Assembly: GCF_020382885.2 (NCBI RefSeq)
Contig: NC_058513.1
Span: 11,681,641-11,745,640, forward strand
Source: Scatophagus argus
Taxonomy: Eukaryota; Chordata; Actinopteri; Scatophagidae
DNA: 64,000 nucleotides
Reading direction: 5' to 3'
Below the pieces are notes generated by a model. The model was not told where the DNA came from. It made no database searches and saw only the letters and a program-made list of their open reading frames with translations. A program made the position numbers and the translations under genes. This document shows, piece after piece, positions 21,245 through 30,940 of this stretch (its first letter is position 1; every line of letters starts with the position of its first letter).

Positions 21245-24200
21245 GAGAGGAGATACTGGTGAGTCCATCCTCTTTCAAAGCCTCCTCAATTTTTGATCGT
21301 CCTCTTTTCCTAGTTAAGCTCCTTCTGCCTGAAATCACTCAAGCCTTGTCCTCATTAATTGATTCTGGTGCCGATGCTAACATTATTGATGAGGAGCTAA
21401 CCTACCAGTTGGGTATTGAGCTGTTACCCCTGTCCGAACCTGTGCCCGCCAGAGCTCTTGATGGTCATCTGTTAGGGACGGTCACTCACCAGACTGAACC
21501 TATCAATTTACTGATGTCAGGAAACCATCATGAGACCATTCAGTTCCATGTCCTGCCTTCACCTCGCATTCCTCTGATTCTTGGCTTCCCATGGCTTCGC
21601 CGCCACAACCCACATATTGACTGGACAGCAGGGGTAATCCGAGGTTGGAGTTCTTTCTGTCATCAAGTCTGTCTCTCACAGGGAGCTGCTCCATCTCCCC
21701 CTCTGCCGTCCCATGGTCAGCCTGATCTCTCTAAGGTTCCCCCAGAATATCATGATCTCGGCGACGTTTTTAGCAAGTCTAAGGCCACATCTCTTCCTCC
21801 CCATCGGCCCTATGACTGTGCCATTGACCTTCTTCCAGGCACCTCTCCTCCCAAGGGGCGACTCTATTCACTCTCTGGCCCTGAGAGGGAGGCCATGGAG
21901 ACTTATATTAATGATTCCTTGGCAGCAGGAATCATACGACCATCTTCGTCCCCTGCTGGCGCGGGGTTTTTTTTTGTTGAAAAGAAGGACAAGACCCTCA
22001 GACCTTGCATTGACTACAGAGGCCTTAATGAAATAACCACAAAGAACCGTTATCCATTGCCCCTTATGACAACTGCCTTTGAACTGCTCCAGGGGGCCAG
22101 TGTTTTCACCAAACTGGACCTACGTAATGCCTATCATCTGGTCCGCATCAGAGAGGGAGATGAGTGGAAAACAGCGTTCAATACCCCAACAGGCCATTAT
22201 GAGTACCTAGTTATGCCATTTGGTTTAACCAATGCCCCAGCTGTTTTCCAGTCCTTGGTAAACGACGTTCTCCGTGACATGTTAGACCACTCTGTTTTCG
22301 TTTACCTGGACGATATTCTGATCTTCTCCAAGACTATGAAGGAACACATTTGCCATGTCAAAGCAGTCTTGCAGCGACTCCTGGAAAACTCTCTTTTTGT
22401 TAAGGCGGAGAAATGTGAGTTCCATCAACCCTCAGTGTCGTTCCTGGGCTACATTGTTGCTCAGGGGAATCTTCAAATGGATCCTGCCAAGGTATCAGCC
22501 GTTTCTGCTTGGCCCGTCCCAGAGAACAGGAAACAGCTGCAACGCTTTCTGGGATTTGCCAATTTTTATCGGAGGTTCATTCGGGGCTATAGTACCCTTG
22601 CAGCTCCCCTCACAGCCCTCACTTCCCCCAAAGTCGCATTCTCCTGGACTCCTCCTGCCAGTCAGGCTTTTGAAACCCTCAAGACCTGTTTCACCACTGC
22701 CCCTATTCTCCAGTTGCCCGACCCTGAACGACAGTTTGTAGTGGAGGTGGATGCCTCTGACATAGGCGTGGGAGCCGTTTTGTCTCAACGTTCTGCATCT
22801 GACCTAAAGCTCCACCCTTGTGCATTCTTCTCTCGTCGTCTGACTCCCCCCGAACAGAATTATGACATTGGAAACCGAGAATTGCTAGCCGTCAAACTTG
22901 CCTTGGAGGAATGGCGGCACTGGCTAGAGGGCACTAAGGTTCCATTCCTTGTTTGGACTGATCACAAGAATTTAGAGTACATTCGCACTGCTAAGCGTTT
23001 GAACTCACGGCAAGCTCGTTGGTCCCTTTTTTTTACAAGGTTTAACTTTTCCCTTTCCTACCGCCCTGGCTCCCGAAATGTTAAGCCTGATGCTCTTTCG
23101 CGCCAGTTTGTTAAGGACAGTTCCCCTGTGGAGTCCGCGCCTCTTTTGCCTCCTTCCTGTCTGGTCGCCCCTCTCATCTGGGACATTGAGGAGAGGGTGA
23201 AAGCTGCCTCTGTGGATCGGCCAGGACCTAGTTCATGCCCACCTGATCGATTGTTTGTACCTGATGGGCTAAGGTCGGAAGTTCTACAGTGGTCACACTC
23301 TTCCAGACTCACCTGTCATCCTGGTGTACTCCGAACCAAGGAGTTTTTGCAGCGACGGTTTTGGTGGCCCAATATGGCTGAGGATGTACGTGACTTTGTT
23401 AAGGCCTGCCCCACCTGCAACCAACACAAACCTTCACATGTTGCTCCTGCTGGGCACCTTCATCCTCTTCCCATACCCAACCGTCCATGGTCTCACATCT
23501 CTTTAGATTTTGTCACTGGCCTTCCTCCCTCGGCAGGGAATACTACCATCCTCACCATAGTGGACAGGTTTAGCAAGATGGCACATTTTATTCCACTACG
23601 GAAACTCCCATCCGCTAAGGAAACGGCTGAACTCATTCTGTTGCATGTTGTCCGTCTTCATGGTATCCCTGTAGATATAGTGTCCGATCGTGGCCCCCAG
23701 TTCACCTCTATATTCTGGCGGGAGTTCTGCAGATTGATGGGGGCCTCTGTTAGCCTGTCCTCCGGTTTTCACCCCCAGTCTAATGGCCAGAGCGAGAGGA
23801 AGAATCAGGAAATGGAAGTCAGCCTGCGCTGCCTTGTGTCGTCCAACCCCTCAGCCTGGTCCCAGCAATTACTTTGGGTAGAATATGCCCATAACACCCT
23901 TGTCAGTTCGGCCACAGGTCTCTCCCCCTTCCAATGCGCCTACGGATACCAGCCCCCTCTGTTCCCTGCTCTCGAGAAGGAGGTTTCCTGCCCCTCTGTG
24001 CAAGCCCTCCTTCAGCAATGCCAACGCACCTGGGCACAGGCCCGCAACTCCCTCCAACACTCCACCGAGCGTTATGCCAAGTCTGCCAACCAGCATCGCT
24101 CTAAATCCCCTGAGTACCAGGTGGGACAGAAGGTTTGGCTGTCCACAAAGGATCTGCCTCTCCGTGTGGAGTCTAACAAGTTGGCGCCCAGGTTCATAGG

Positions 24201-24729
24201 TCCATTTCCCATTGTGAGGATTATCAATCCCGTCGCAGTGAGACTCAGGCTCCCTCAGTCCATGCGCATTCATCCCACATTCCATGTCTCCAGAATCAAA
24301 CCGGCTCCTGAGAGTCCCTTGGTACCCGAGACCCCCCCACCCCCCGCTCCCCGCATGGTTGATGGTGGCCCCGTTTATGCTGTCAGCCGCCTGCTTCGTT
24401 CTCGCCGCCGAGGGCGGGGCATGCAATATTTGGTTGACTGGGAAGGCTATGGCCCTGAGGAAAGATCTTGGGTTCCTGCCAGTTTTATTGTTGACCCGCA
24501 CCTTATTGCTGATTTTCATCATGATAACCCTGACCAGCCCAGTCTCTCTTCCTCTGCAGCCCCTCCTGCCCTGCAGCCGCACCCCCTTCCTTCAGATCTG
24601 ATTGATGCGGGACCTCAGGACCGTCAAGAGATTCAGGACGGTTTTGTTTGGCCTGCTGCTCGGGATTCCTCGGATGGCTTTCCTCCCTTTGCCCGTGACA
24701 TGGAGGGATCTGCTTCGCCTGAATATTAG
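21184..24729 (+). CDS. pol: Retrotransposon Pol polyprotein (PR-RT-RH-IN-chromodomain)
   Basis: The frame is open from 21088 to the stop at 24727-24729 and lies -1 to gag; residues here are counted from 21184, which is not a proven start. Protease: DSGA at 60-63. Reverse transcriptase: [32 protein letters not shown] and the YLDD catalytic motif at 374-377. RNase H: acidic residues D523 ([13 protein letters not shown]) and D593 (TDHKNLEY). Integrase: zinc-binding CPTC cysteines at 742 and 745, and the DDE triad D775, D835, E871 with the usual 35-residue D-E spacing. Chromodomain at about 1064-1112 ([25 protein letters not shown]), with aromatics Y1065, W1086 and Y1089 as candidate methyl-lysine cage positions. 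All key catalytic residues are present; no stop or frameshift is seen. Confidence 0.94.
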   Translation: MWSARPLHLPVPSKREGSSVREEILVSPSSFKASSIFDRPLFLVKLLLPEITQALSSLIDSGADANIIDEELTYQLGIELLPLSEPVPARALDGHLLGTVTHQTEPINLLMSGNHHETIQFHVLPSPRIPLILGFPWLRRHNPHIDWTAGVIRGWSSFCHQVCLSQGAAPSPPLPSHGQPDLSKVPPEYHDLGDVFSKSKATSLPPHRPYDCAIDLLPGTSPPKGRLYSLSGPEREAMETYINDSLAAGIIRPSSSPAGAGFFFVEKKDKTLRPCIDYRGLNEITTKNRYPLPLMTTAFELLQGASVFTKLDLRNAYHLVRIREGDEWKTAFNTPTGHYEYLVMPFGLTNAPAVFQSLVNDVLRDMLDHSVFVYLDDILIFSKTMKEHICHVKAVLQRLLENSLFVKAEKCEFHQPSVSFLGYIVAQGNLQMDPAKVSAVSAWPVPENRKQLQRFLGFANFYRRFIRGYSTLAAPLTALTSPKVAFSWTPPASQAFETLKTCFTTAPILQLPDPERQFVVEVDASDIGVGAVLSQRSASDLKLHPCAFFSRRLTPPEQNYDIGNRELLAVKLALEEWRHWLEGTKVPFLVWTDHKNLEYIRTAKRLNSRQARWSLFFTRFNFSLSYRPGSRNVKPDALSRQFVKDSSPVESAPLLPPSCLVAPLIWDIEERVKAASVDRPGPSSCPPDRLFVPDGLRSEVLQWSHSSRLTCHPGVLRTKEFLQRRFWWPNMAEDVRDFVKACPTCNQHKPSHVAPAGHLHPLPIPNRPWSHISLDFVTGLPPSAGNTTILTIVDRFSKMAHFIPLRKLPSAKETAELILLHVVRLHGIPVDIVSDRGPQFTSIFWREFCRLMGASVSLSSGFHPQSNGQSERKNQEMEVSLRCLVSSNPSAWSQQLLWVEYAHNTLVSSATGLSPFQCAYGYQPPLFPALEKEVSCPSVQALLQQCQRTWAQARNSLQHSTERYAKSANQHRSKSPEYQVGQKVWLSTKDLPLRVESNKLAPRFIGPFPIVRIINPVAVRLRLPQSMRIHPTFHVSRIKPAPESPLVPETPPPPAPRMVDGGPVYAVSRLLRSRRRGRGMQYLVDWEGYGPEERSWVPASFIVDPHLIADFHHDNPDQPSLSSSAAPPALQPHPLPSDLIDAGPQDRQEIQDGFVWPAARDSSDGFPPFARDMEGSASPEY

Positions 24730-24782
24730 CCCTTTGCCTGCCTCCTCCCTTGTCTGTTTTGGGACGTCAGGAGCCGTCCCTT

Positions 24783-24792
24783 GAGGAGGGGG
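24783..24792 (+). other. Polypurine tract
   Basis: GAGGAGGGGG ends three bases before the 3' LTR. It is the expected RNase-H-resistant primer for plus-strand synthesis. Confidence 0.85.
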
Positions 24793-24795
24793 TTC

Positions 24796-25355
24796 TGTCA
24801 TGAACTGCTGTCGATCAGTCACTGGTTTTTCTGTTTTCCCCTGAATGCTTCATCCATTTTCACCTCAATCAGCCTCACTGCTTTCACCTGTTCTCCTCAC
24901 AGGTTATAAAGGCAACCCCTGTCCTTCCCTCTTTGCCAGATTGTCCCTCAGCACTGAATGACACTCCAGCTCTGTATGCCAGCTTGCCTTGCCAGTAGAA
25001 ACCCTGTCCGCTTCCGTTTTGTCTCCTGCCCAGTGGTTTGGTAATGTACTCTGATTTTTTTCCCTTCGTTTTTGAAGAAGGTGTTTTTTGTTGTGACTTT
25101 ACTTTTTTGCTGAAGAGATTTTTGTTCTTGGACTGTTTGTTGTAGTTTTTTGAAGAAAAGGATATTTTTGTTGTGGTTTAGTTTTGCTGAAACGGTTTTT
25201 GTTTTTTGACCTTTCAGTGGACTCCACTAACCAGCCCCGCTCCCTGGTGGACATTGGTGCCTCAGTTTTTTCGCCTGAATTAATTAATAAAGTTTTTGCT
25301 CCTCACCGACCTAGTCCTGAGTGTTGCATTTGGGTCCTTATACTCCCTGGTTTCA
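24796..25355 (+). repeat. 3' LTR (560 bp)
   Basis: Same length as the 5' LTR and, on visual comparison, no base difference along its length. It ends in CCCTGGTTTCA and is followed directly by the second CAAAA target duplication. Confidence 0.95.
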
Positions 25356-26639
25356 CAAAAGTTCATGGACCATAAAATGTAAACACTGTGCTAAAAGATG
25401 AGGGGCTGATATGTTTTAAAAGGGTGGAGAGGCTGAGATGTTCTGACACAGTGATAACATTATGCGTATTGTCCCATTCTCTATCAGTGGAGAATGTAAC
25501 CCTTGAGTGTTTATCTTGTTCTTACCCCACTTGTGAGTTTGTCCAGCTCTTCATACAGCAGATACTTTGCATAGTCTTGGGAAATTAGAGTTTGCCCTCT
25601 GCTTAACCCTTGGCTGTCTGTGGCTGACGGCAGTCTTATACTACTACTCTACTGCAGCAGACTCAGGCCAACTGAAATGTCTCCATTTATTTTTAGATGG
25701 ATGTTTTTGATGCACAATGGAATCGTTTTTCAGAGCTACAACACGTGTCTCTACCACAGTCTCTAAGCAGTCTGGTTAGACAGCTGTTTGAAAGTCGTTT
25801 ATTAAGTTGGCTGTTCTTGTTGCTGTACTTTGAATACAAGCACAAGCAGTCCACAGCACTGTACATTAGGACATAGTTACATGTCAGCTGCTATGAATTA
25901 TGTTGTCCATTTTTAGGGACTGGGAAGACCCAGCTCCAAAAATGTCCAGAGAAGCAACATAAAGTTAGCTGGAAGCAGCTTGTTTGCAAAAAAAAAAAAA
26001 AAAAAAAAGCATAGTGTGGATTGAGTCATTAAAGTGAGCAAGTCAACAAAAGTATATGCAGGTTAGAGCAAAATACATATTGAACTGTTATTATCCAAGT
26101 CCAGTTCAGCTGTGTGCTGAGCCAGAACAATGGTGGGTAAGCACTTTAATTTAGTAAAACTAAGGTGATCAGCCAGTATGTAAATAGGCTGGTGATCAGT
26201 TAGTGATCAAAGAGTAAAGAGAGGTGTAGATATTGTAATGTGGTCAGAATAGATGCAATTGCAAATGGAAACAAAGGCGCCGTAAACGACACATTTGCAA
26301 TCAGACTTCAAGGAGCCCATACGGAAACATAGCTGACATATGACAAGATGGACCCCTACTGGGTTGGCTCAAGTCCCCGGAAGTGGCTCCCAGATGTCTC
26401 TGAATTTGAAAGTCTGCTCTGCCCAAATATGTATTTCCTTTTCACTATTTGGAGGCATGTAGAGGCCAACTAATTTTCTAGCGTGTAGTGCCTCCTGTAT
26501 GACACTTCGTCAAGTTTTATCTGCTGGAATGGCAACCTATTACTTTTACTTTAACTTTTACCGCATTGCCTACATTTTTTACAACAGTCACAGTAAATCA
26601 AGTCAAGTATGGTTATAGATGTGCGGCGATGTGTTTTTG

Positions 26640-27250
26640 TTTTCTCTTTGACGGCTGCTTAATTGGTCTATTTAGTTAAATCTAAAGAATGTTTCTCCCG
26701 GGTGCTTTTAATTTGAAATGCTTCGGCGGAAGCTTTGTGTTTACGCTGGCTGGCTTGACGTGGTGGCTTTAAATGGGAATACCCTCTGTGCTGGGGAGTC
26801 TCCTTTAAAAAATCTTGCCGCGTCACTGGGATGCGGTCGCCGGAGCCGGGCACCTCGCCTACCATCCCCGTCTGTATGAGCACCCCCGGTAGGCCTGATT
26901 TTCTGTCTTATCCGGCAAAGATTTTTTTTCTTCATTTGTCATTTTTCTCCATGTACATTTTTTACTGCTTGGATTCTATACCGTTCAGACATATACACCC
27001 ATTCAGCCTAATGACTCCTGACAGAGCAGCGCTAATGACTTTCAGTGGTAACCTCTCACACAGGAATAGCACTGCAGGGTTAAAATTAGATAGCTTAGTG
27101 TGTAAATATGCCCTATTAATAATGTAGCTGCTGAGGGAGACCGGGCGTACGCTCACTTGGCACAACGCGTCGGTGGAGCCAACCTGCAGGTTACAGGACG
27201 TTTAGATCGCTCGGCACCCGAACCAGCTGGTCTCATGTTATTACACTTCC
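26640..27250. promoter_or_regulatory. Promoter-like GC-richer island with a candidate first exon
   Basis: Compared with its AT-rich surroundings this block is rich in CpG (CTTCGGCGGAAG, GGTCGCCGGAGCCGGG, CAACGCGTCGG). A segment ending at 26888 is followed by GTAGGC, a plausible donor, and contains an open frame from an ATG at 26831 (MRSPEPGTSPTIPV). It could be the promoter and first exon of phospho1 or of an unrecognised transcript. Evidence is compositional only. Confidence 0.35.
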
Positions 27251-28199
27251 AGTGAGCTGACATTGTCGTCATAAAAGTGGTATGTGTGCACTTCATCATG
27301 TCCCGTCAGGCCAGCCTTCCCCGCGAACCCATACAATAACATACATGAAGAGAGAGACTCTTTATGTAAGGAAGGGACAACTGCTGCTCTTTCGTATATT
27401 ATATTAAGGTCTAAGTTTAATCCTTTGGCAACAAATTTCATTCTGCTACAACTGCAGGCCTATGTGGATTTATGCTGTTTGCATAGCCTACACGGTGTGA
27501 GAGCTGAAAGCCTACCGAGCAATGGCTATTTTCGTACATGACCTTCCTAAATCACAAACGTAAACTTACCACGGTGTAGTGCATACTCTTATTGTATTGC
27601 TACTACATGAGACTGTGTAATTCTGAATGTATCTGAACATGTATATAGCCTTTTGTACTCTATAAGTGTTTTCACAGGCCTACGCAACTTGTTTTCAAAG
27701 GGGAGATAAGTACTCACTCTTAACATAAGCAAAGCAGAGTCAAGTTTATTTATGGAGCTGAGCAAACTGATGTACAAAGAGATTTAATAAAACACAGGGA
27801 TGAGCAAATACTAGCAGACATGAATAAGATAATATAGCCTTTAAGTTAATTAACAAAAACAAAAGAATGTCTTGATAAAATCATAACTCAAACAGCTTTA
27901 CACAAATGACAAAATGAAATACAAACAATAAAAACAAGATCTAAGATTTAAAAGATCTTAGAGACACAGTGTAAAAATAACAGTCCTTTATTTACTTATT
28001 TATGGTAAATAGCTTTTAATGTTGTAGTTGGTCAGGAGGAGAGAATTTTAACTCTCTATATACTGCATACTGTTAGTGTAATATATAATAATGCGTCTTG
28101 TTTTATAGGCAATCATGTGTTAAATCTCATATTCTGTTATTTGTATTGCCTTACAGAGGCAGACAGAAAGTGAAGTCGAGAAAAAGGGTCTGAATATTT

Positions 28200-28735
28200 T
28201 AAACACGGTTCCCACCTGGAGTGAGAGGGAAGCTCATGGGCAAGTGTCTGGTGACCCATGGGGCTTGGCTGGGTCCAGCGTGCAAGAACTACATGGTTTG
28301 CAGTGGACCCACCATTCCGAAGCGATAGGCGTTGGGGTTGGGTGCATTGCAATCTGAGCAGCAGGCAAAGAAAAGGACACAGGCGTGCTGACTGCTGGTG
28401 TTGTAGACTGGTTCTAGCAATGTGGAACGTAACTCCTTAGGTGGGGGAGGTGGAGCAGTACCAAGTAGAGGTAGTTGGGCTCACCTCTATGCATAGCTCT
28501 GGGTGTGGAACCAAACTCCTGCAGAGGGCCTGGACTCTGGTCTTTTTCCAGAGTTTCCCAGGACCCAAATGTGTTGGAGTTTTCCCCAGGGAATGAGAGG
28601 GTCGCCTCTATGCAACTGCAAGTTGCTGAGAGCTAAACTCTGACTGTTGTTTGTGCGTATGCACCAAACAGAACTGCTTAACACCCAGCCTTCCGGGAGT
28701 GGCTGGGTGGTGTCCTGGAAGGGATACTACATAGA
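28200..28735 (+). mobile_element. Rex-type LINE fragment (5' UTR and start of endonuclease)
   Basis: The plus strand carries the leader of a fish non-LTR element followed by a broken frame reading LAMWNVT, EVVGLTSMHSSGSGTK and RAWTLVFF. That is the N-terminus of the apurinic-type endonuclease common in fish LINEs (WNVTSL, VGLTSTHSxGSGT, RGWTL). Later pieces such as CTCTGACTGTTGTTTGTGCG also match the family. Frameshifts and early truncation make it a dead fragment. I think of the Rex group, but the clade is not certain. Confidence 0.65.
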
Positions 28736-29581
28736 GACTTGCTAGTTCTGCTTGAGACAAAACCCAAAGGCTTAAGAGGCAAAACCCAAAACTTGTTGCC
28801 CTTGCAATTACATGTGATCAAAAGTAACAATTGTATTGTACAGTAGCTGAGCAGACTTATTCTTCTCCGTCTCACCACTGCTGGTTTGTTTGTACCGCTC
28901 ATAATTGTTCCACTTATGGTAAAGGTATGCTGTAACTGCTCTCTCTTCACTCATGTTACCACATGTCAGCAACAGTGGAGCCTTGTGCTTTAGATATACT
29001 GGCTATGTAAAGGTGGACTTGGACCTGTGTCAAGATCTGGCATGTATAAATAAATGTCTGAGTGAAGTTTTTTTCTTTCTCCCAGTCCTAAAGGAATGAA
29101 GGAATGTGTGTGTGGAAAACTGCAATGACCTGAAAATGTTTCTAACATGTGTTCCTACAGTAATTTAAACAAAAACCATTTGATATTTCCCAAAAATGAA
29201 CGTGGGTTATGTTGAGATTGTTTTCAACCATGTGATGAACATCCTGTTTACGTGTTGTTTAACTTCAACTGCTCCCCTCCTTTCATCTTGTAAACACATG
29301 TTTCCCCTACAGCTGATGGCCCAATTAAGAGTATTTATACATTTTGATGTTTCCTCAGCCCTGTGTGGTTTGGTGCAACAGTTTAATTAACCCTGGATAC
29401 AGTGTGATGTCAACCTGGCATCCTGCCACTGGCATCTTATTTTTAGAGGAGGCTGCCACAGACCAGCAGAGAGTTCCTCAGAATCTGCTGTCCTTTAGAA
29501 AGGAAAAAAAGCTAACAAATTTTCATTCCCTTCTCCTTCTCTTAGAGAGGGACCACTCACCATTTCCTCCACACCTTAAAG

Positions 29582-30349
29582 ATGACAGCCCCATCAAACC
29601 TAACCCGTACAGCACCACAGCAACAATGCTTTTTGGTGTTGTTCGACTTTGATGAAACCATCATCAACGAGAGCAGTGATGATGCTGTGGTGCGAGCTCT
29701 GCCAGGCCAGCAACTTCCTGACTGGCTGAAAAACAGCTACAGGGAGGGGCACTACAACGAGCACATGCAGAAGGTCTTGGTCTATATGGCGGAGCAGGGC
29801 GTGTCCAAGGACTCCATTCAGTCAGCAGTGGAGAAGATTCCACCCTCACCAGGCCTCCTGAACCTCTTCGAGTATCTGCAGAGCCACCAGCAGGACTTTG
29901 AGGTGGCAGTGGTCTCCGATGCCAACATGTACTTCATTGAGACGTGGCTGGAGCACGCTGGGGTGCGTCACCTTTTCCGGAGGATTTTCACAAACCCTGC
30001 CAGTTTTGATGCGACTGGTCGGCTTGTGCTGCTCCCTTTCCACTCCCACTCGTGTTCCTGCTGTCCTGACAACATGTGCAAGCAGGTGATCCTTCGGGAA
30101 TATCTGGCTAGCCGACAAAAGGAGCGCGGTGGTGTTCCCTTCCACAGAGTATTCTATATAGGAGATGGGGCCAATGATGTATGTCCCTCTCTGGTTCTGG
30201 GGCCCCAGGACACAGCCTTCCCCAGGAGGGACTACCCCATGCACAGGCTGCTGCTATCCCAGGCAGCCAAGTTCAAGGCAAATGTAAATCCTTGGGTCAG
30301 TGGCGAGGACATAGTGGACTGCCTGAAGAAAATAATGGAGGAGAGATGA
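29582..30349 (+). CDS. phospho1: Phosphoethanolamine/phosphocholine phosphatase (PHOSPHO1-type)
   Basis: A single 255-codon frame starts at the ATG in AAAGATGACAGC. The coding exon begins at a good splice acceptor (CTTCTCTTAG ending 29545), so an upstream noncoding exon is expected. This HAD-superfamily phosphatase hydrolyses phosphoethanolamine and phosphocholine, supplying phosphate inside matrix vesicles during skeletal mineralisation. HAD motif I is DFDET with nucleophile D22 and D24; motif II is VSDAN near 111-115; motif III is GDGAND at 194-199. The Cys/His-rich HSHSCSCCPDNMCK and FPRRDYPMHRL are typical of PHOSPHO1 rather than PHOSPHO2. Size is near the family norm and no defect is seen. 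Fish may have PHOSPHO1-like duplicates, so a paralogue is possible. Confidence 0.88.
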   Translation: MTAPSNLTRTAPQQQCFLVLFDFDETIINESSDDAVVRALPGQQLPDWLKNSYREGHYNEHMQKVLVYMAEQGVSKDSIQSAVEKIPPSPGLLNLFEYLQSHQQDFEVAVVSDANMYFIETWLEHAGVRHLFRRIFTNPASFDATGRLVLLPFHSHSCSCCPDNMCKQVILREYLASRQKERGGVPFHRVFYIGDGANDVCPSLVLGPQDTAFPRRDYPMHRLLLSQAAKFKANVNPWVSGEDIVDCLKKIMEER

Positions 30350-30353
30350 GATC

Positions 30354-30370
30354 TGTGTATATGTGTGTGT

Positions 30371-30438
<68 letters not shown>

Positions 30439-30440
30439 TG
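30354..30440. repeat. Compound (GT)n-(GA)n microsatellite in phospho1 3' UTR
   Basis: A GT tract of about 55 bp followed by a GA tract of about 25 bp starts within ten bases of the phospho1 stop codon. It should be part of the mRNA. Confidence 0.95.
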
Positions 30441-30659
30441 AAAAGGGGGGCAATTATAGGAACAGTTCACCAGCCCCATCGTCCTGGTCAGCAGCAGTAT
30501 AGGCATGATTTTACCCTGGGAACACTTGGTACAAGTTGTAAAGACATAGATGAATAGTGTGCATCTATTTTAATCACCCGTTTGAAAAGCAAATACTTTG
30601 GAAATACACTTATTCACTTTCTTGTTGAGTTTGAGGTGCCACTGTGATGTCTGAACAAT

Positions 30660-30940
30660 GAATATGTAGCAGCCATTTAGCTTAGCATAGCATAAAGACT
30701 GGAAACAGAGGCAAACAGCTAACCTGGCTATGTACAGAGGTTACAAAATTTGGCTGCAAACTTCAAAGATGACAAAGATGTATCTTATTTGTGTAGTCCA
30801 TACAAAAAGTATGAAAAGTTTGTTGATTTTATGGGGGTTTAGAGAGATTTTTCTTGGATGTGGGGAGGAAATCTTACTGCACCTGGCCAGGAAATGATCC
30901 AGTATATAACCCAACATAAAACATTGAATGATCATTTTTA
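30660..30940. repeat. Dispersed teleost repeat
   Basis: The stretch includes TTTAGCTTAGCATAGCATAA, AGACTGGAAACAGAGGCAAA and CAGCTAACCTGGCTATG, the start of a repeat I know from fish genomes, and continues with a TTTATGGGGG segment and GCCAGGAAATGATCC. No coding capacity; class not determined. Confidence 0.55.

Larger units (their letters stand above)
19662..25355 (+). mobile_element. Full-length Ty3/gypsy LTR retrotransposon (chromovirus, Tf1/sushi-like)
   Basis: The element is 5694 bp: 5' LTR 19662-20221, a primer-binding site just inside, gag, pol, a polypurine tract, and 3' LTR 24796-25355. It is flanked by a perfect 5-bp target duplication CAAAA (19657-19661 and 25356-25360). Domain order is gag with one zinc knuckle, then protease, reverse transcriptase, RNase H, integrase and chromodomain; there is no envelope frame. 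Integrase after RNase H plus a chromodomain places it among chromoviruses. Self-complementarity of the primer site with the LTR points to the Tf1/sushi group. Both frames are open and the LTRs show no difference by eye, so the copy inserted recently and may still be competent, which cannot be shown from sequence. Confidence 0.95.
25361..29545. other. Intergenic region upstream of phospho1
   Basis: AT-rich sequence with a run of about 20 A residues near 25988-26009, a GC-richer island near 26640-27250 (see separate entry) and a LINE fragment at 28200-28735. No protein-coding exon can be assigned with confidence. A 5' noncoding exon of phospho1 is expected somewhere here, because its coding exon starts at a splice acceptor. 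Confidence 0.5.

Noticed and set aside
23869-24582. 237-codon antisense open frame
   Set aside because: Shadow of the integrase/chromodomain coding region on the other strand, with no known domain.
30181-30506. Open frames rich in His-Thr or Cys-Val repeats
   Set aside because: Translations of the GT/GA microsatellite.
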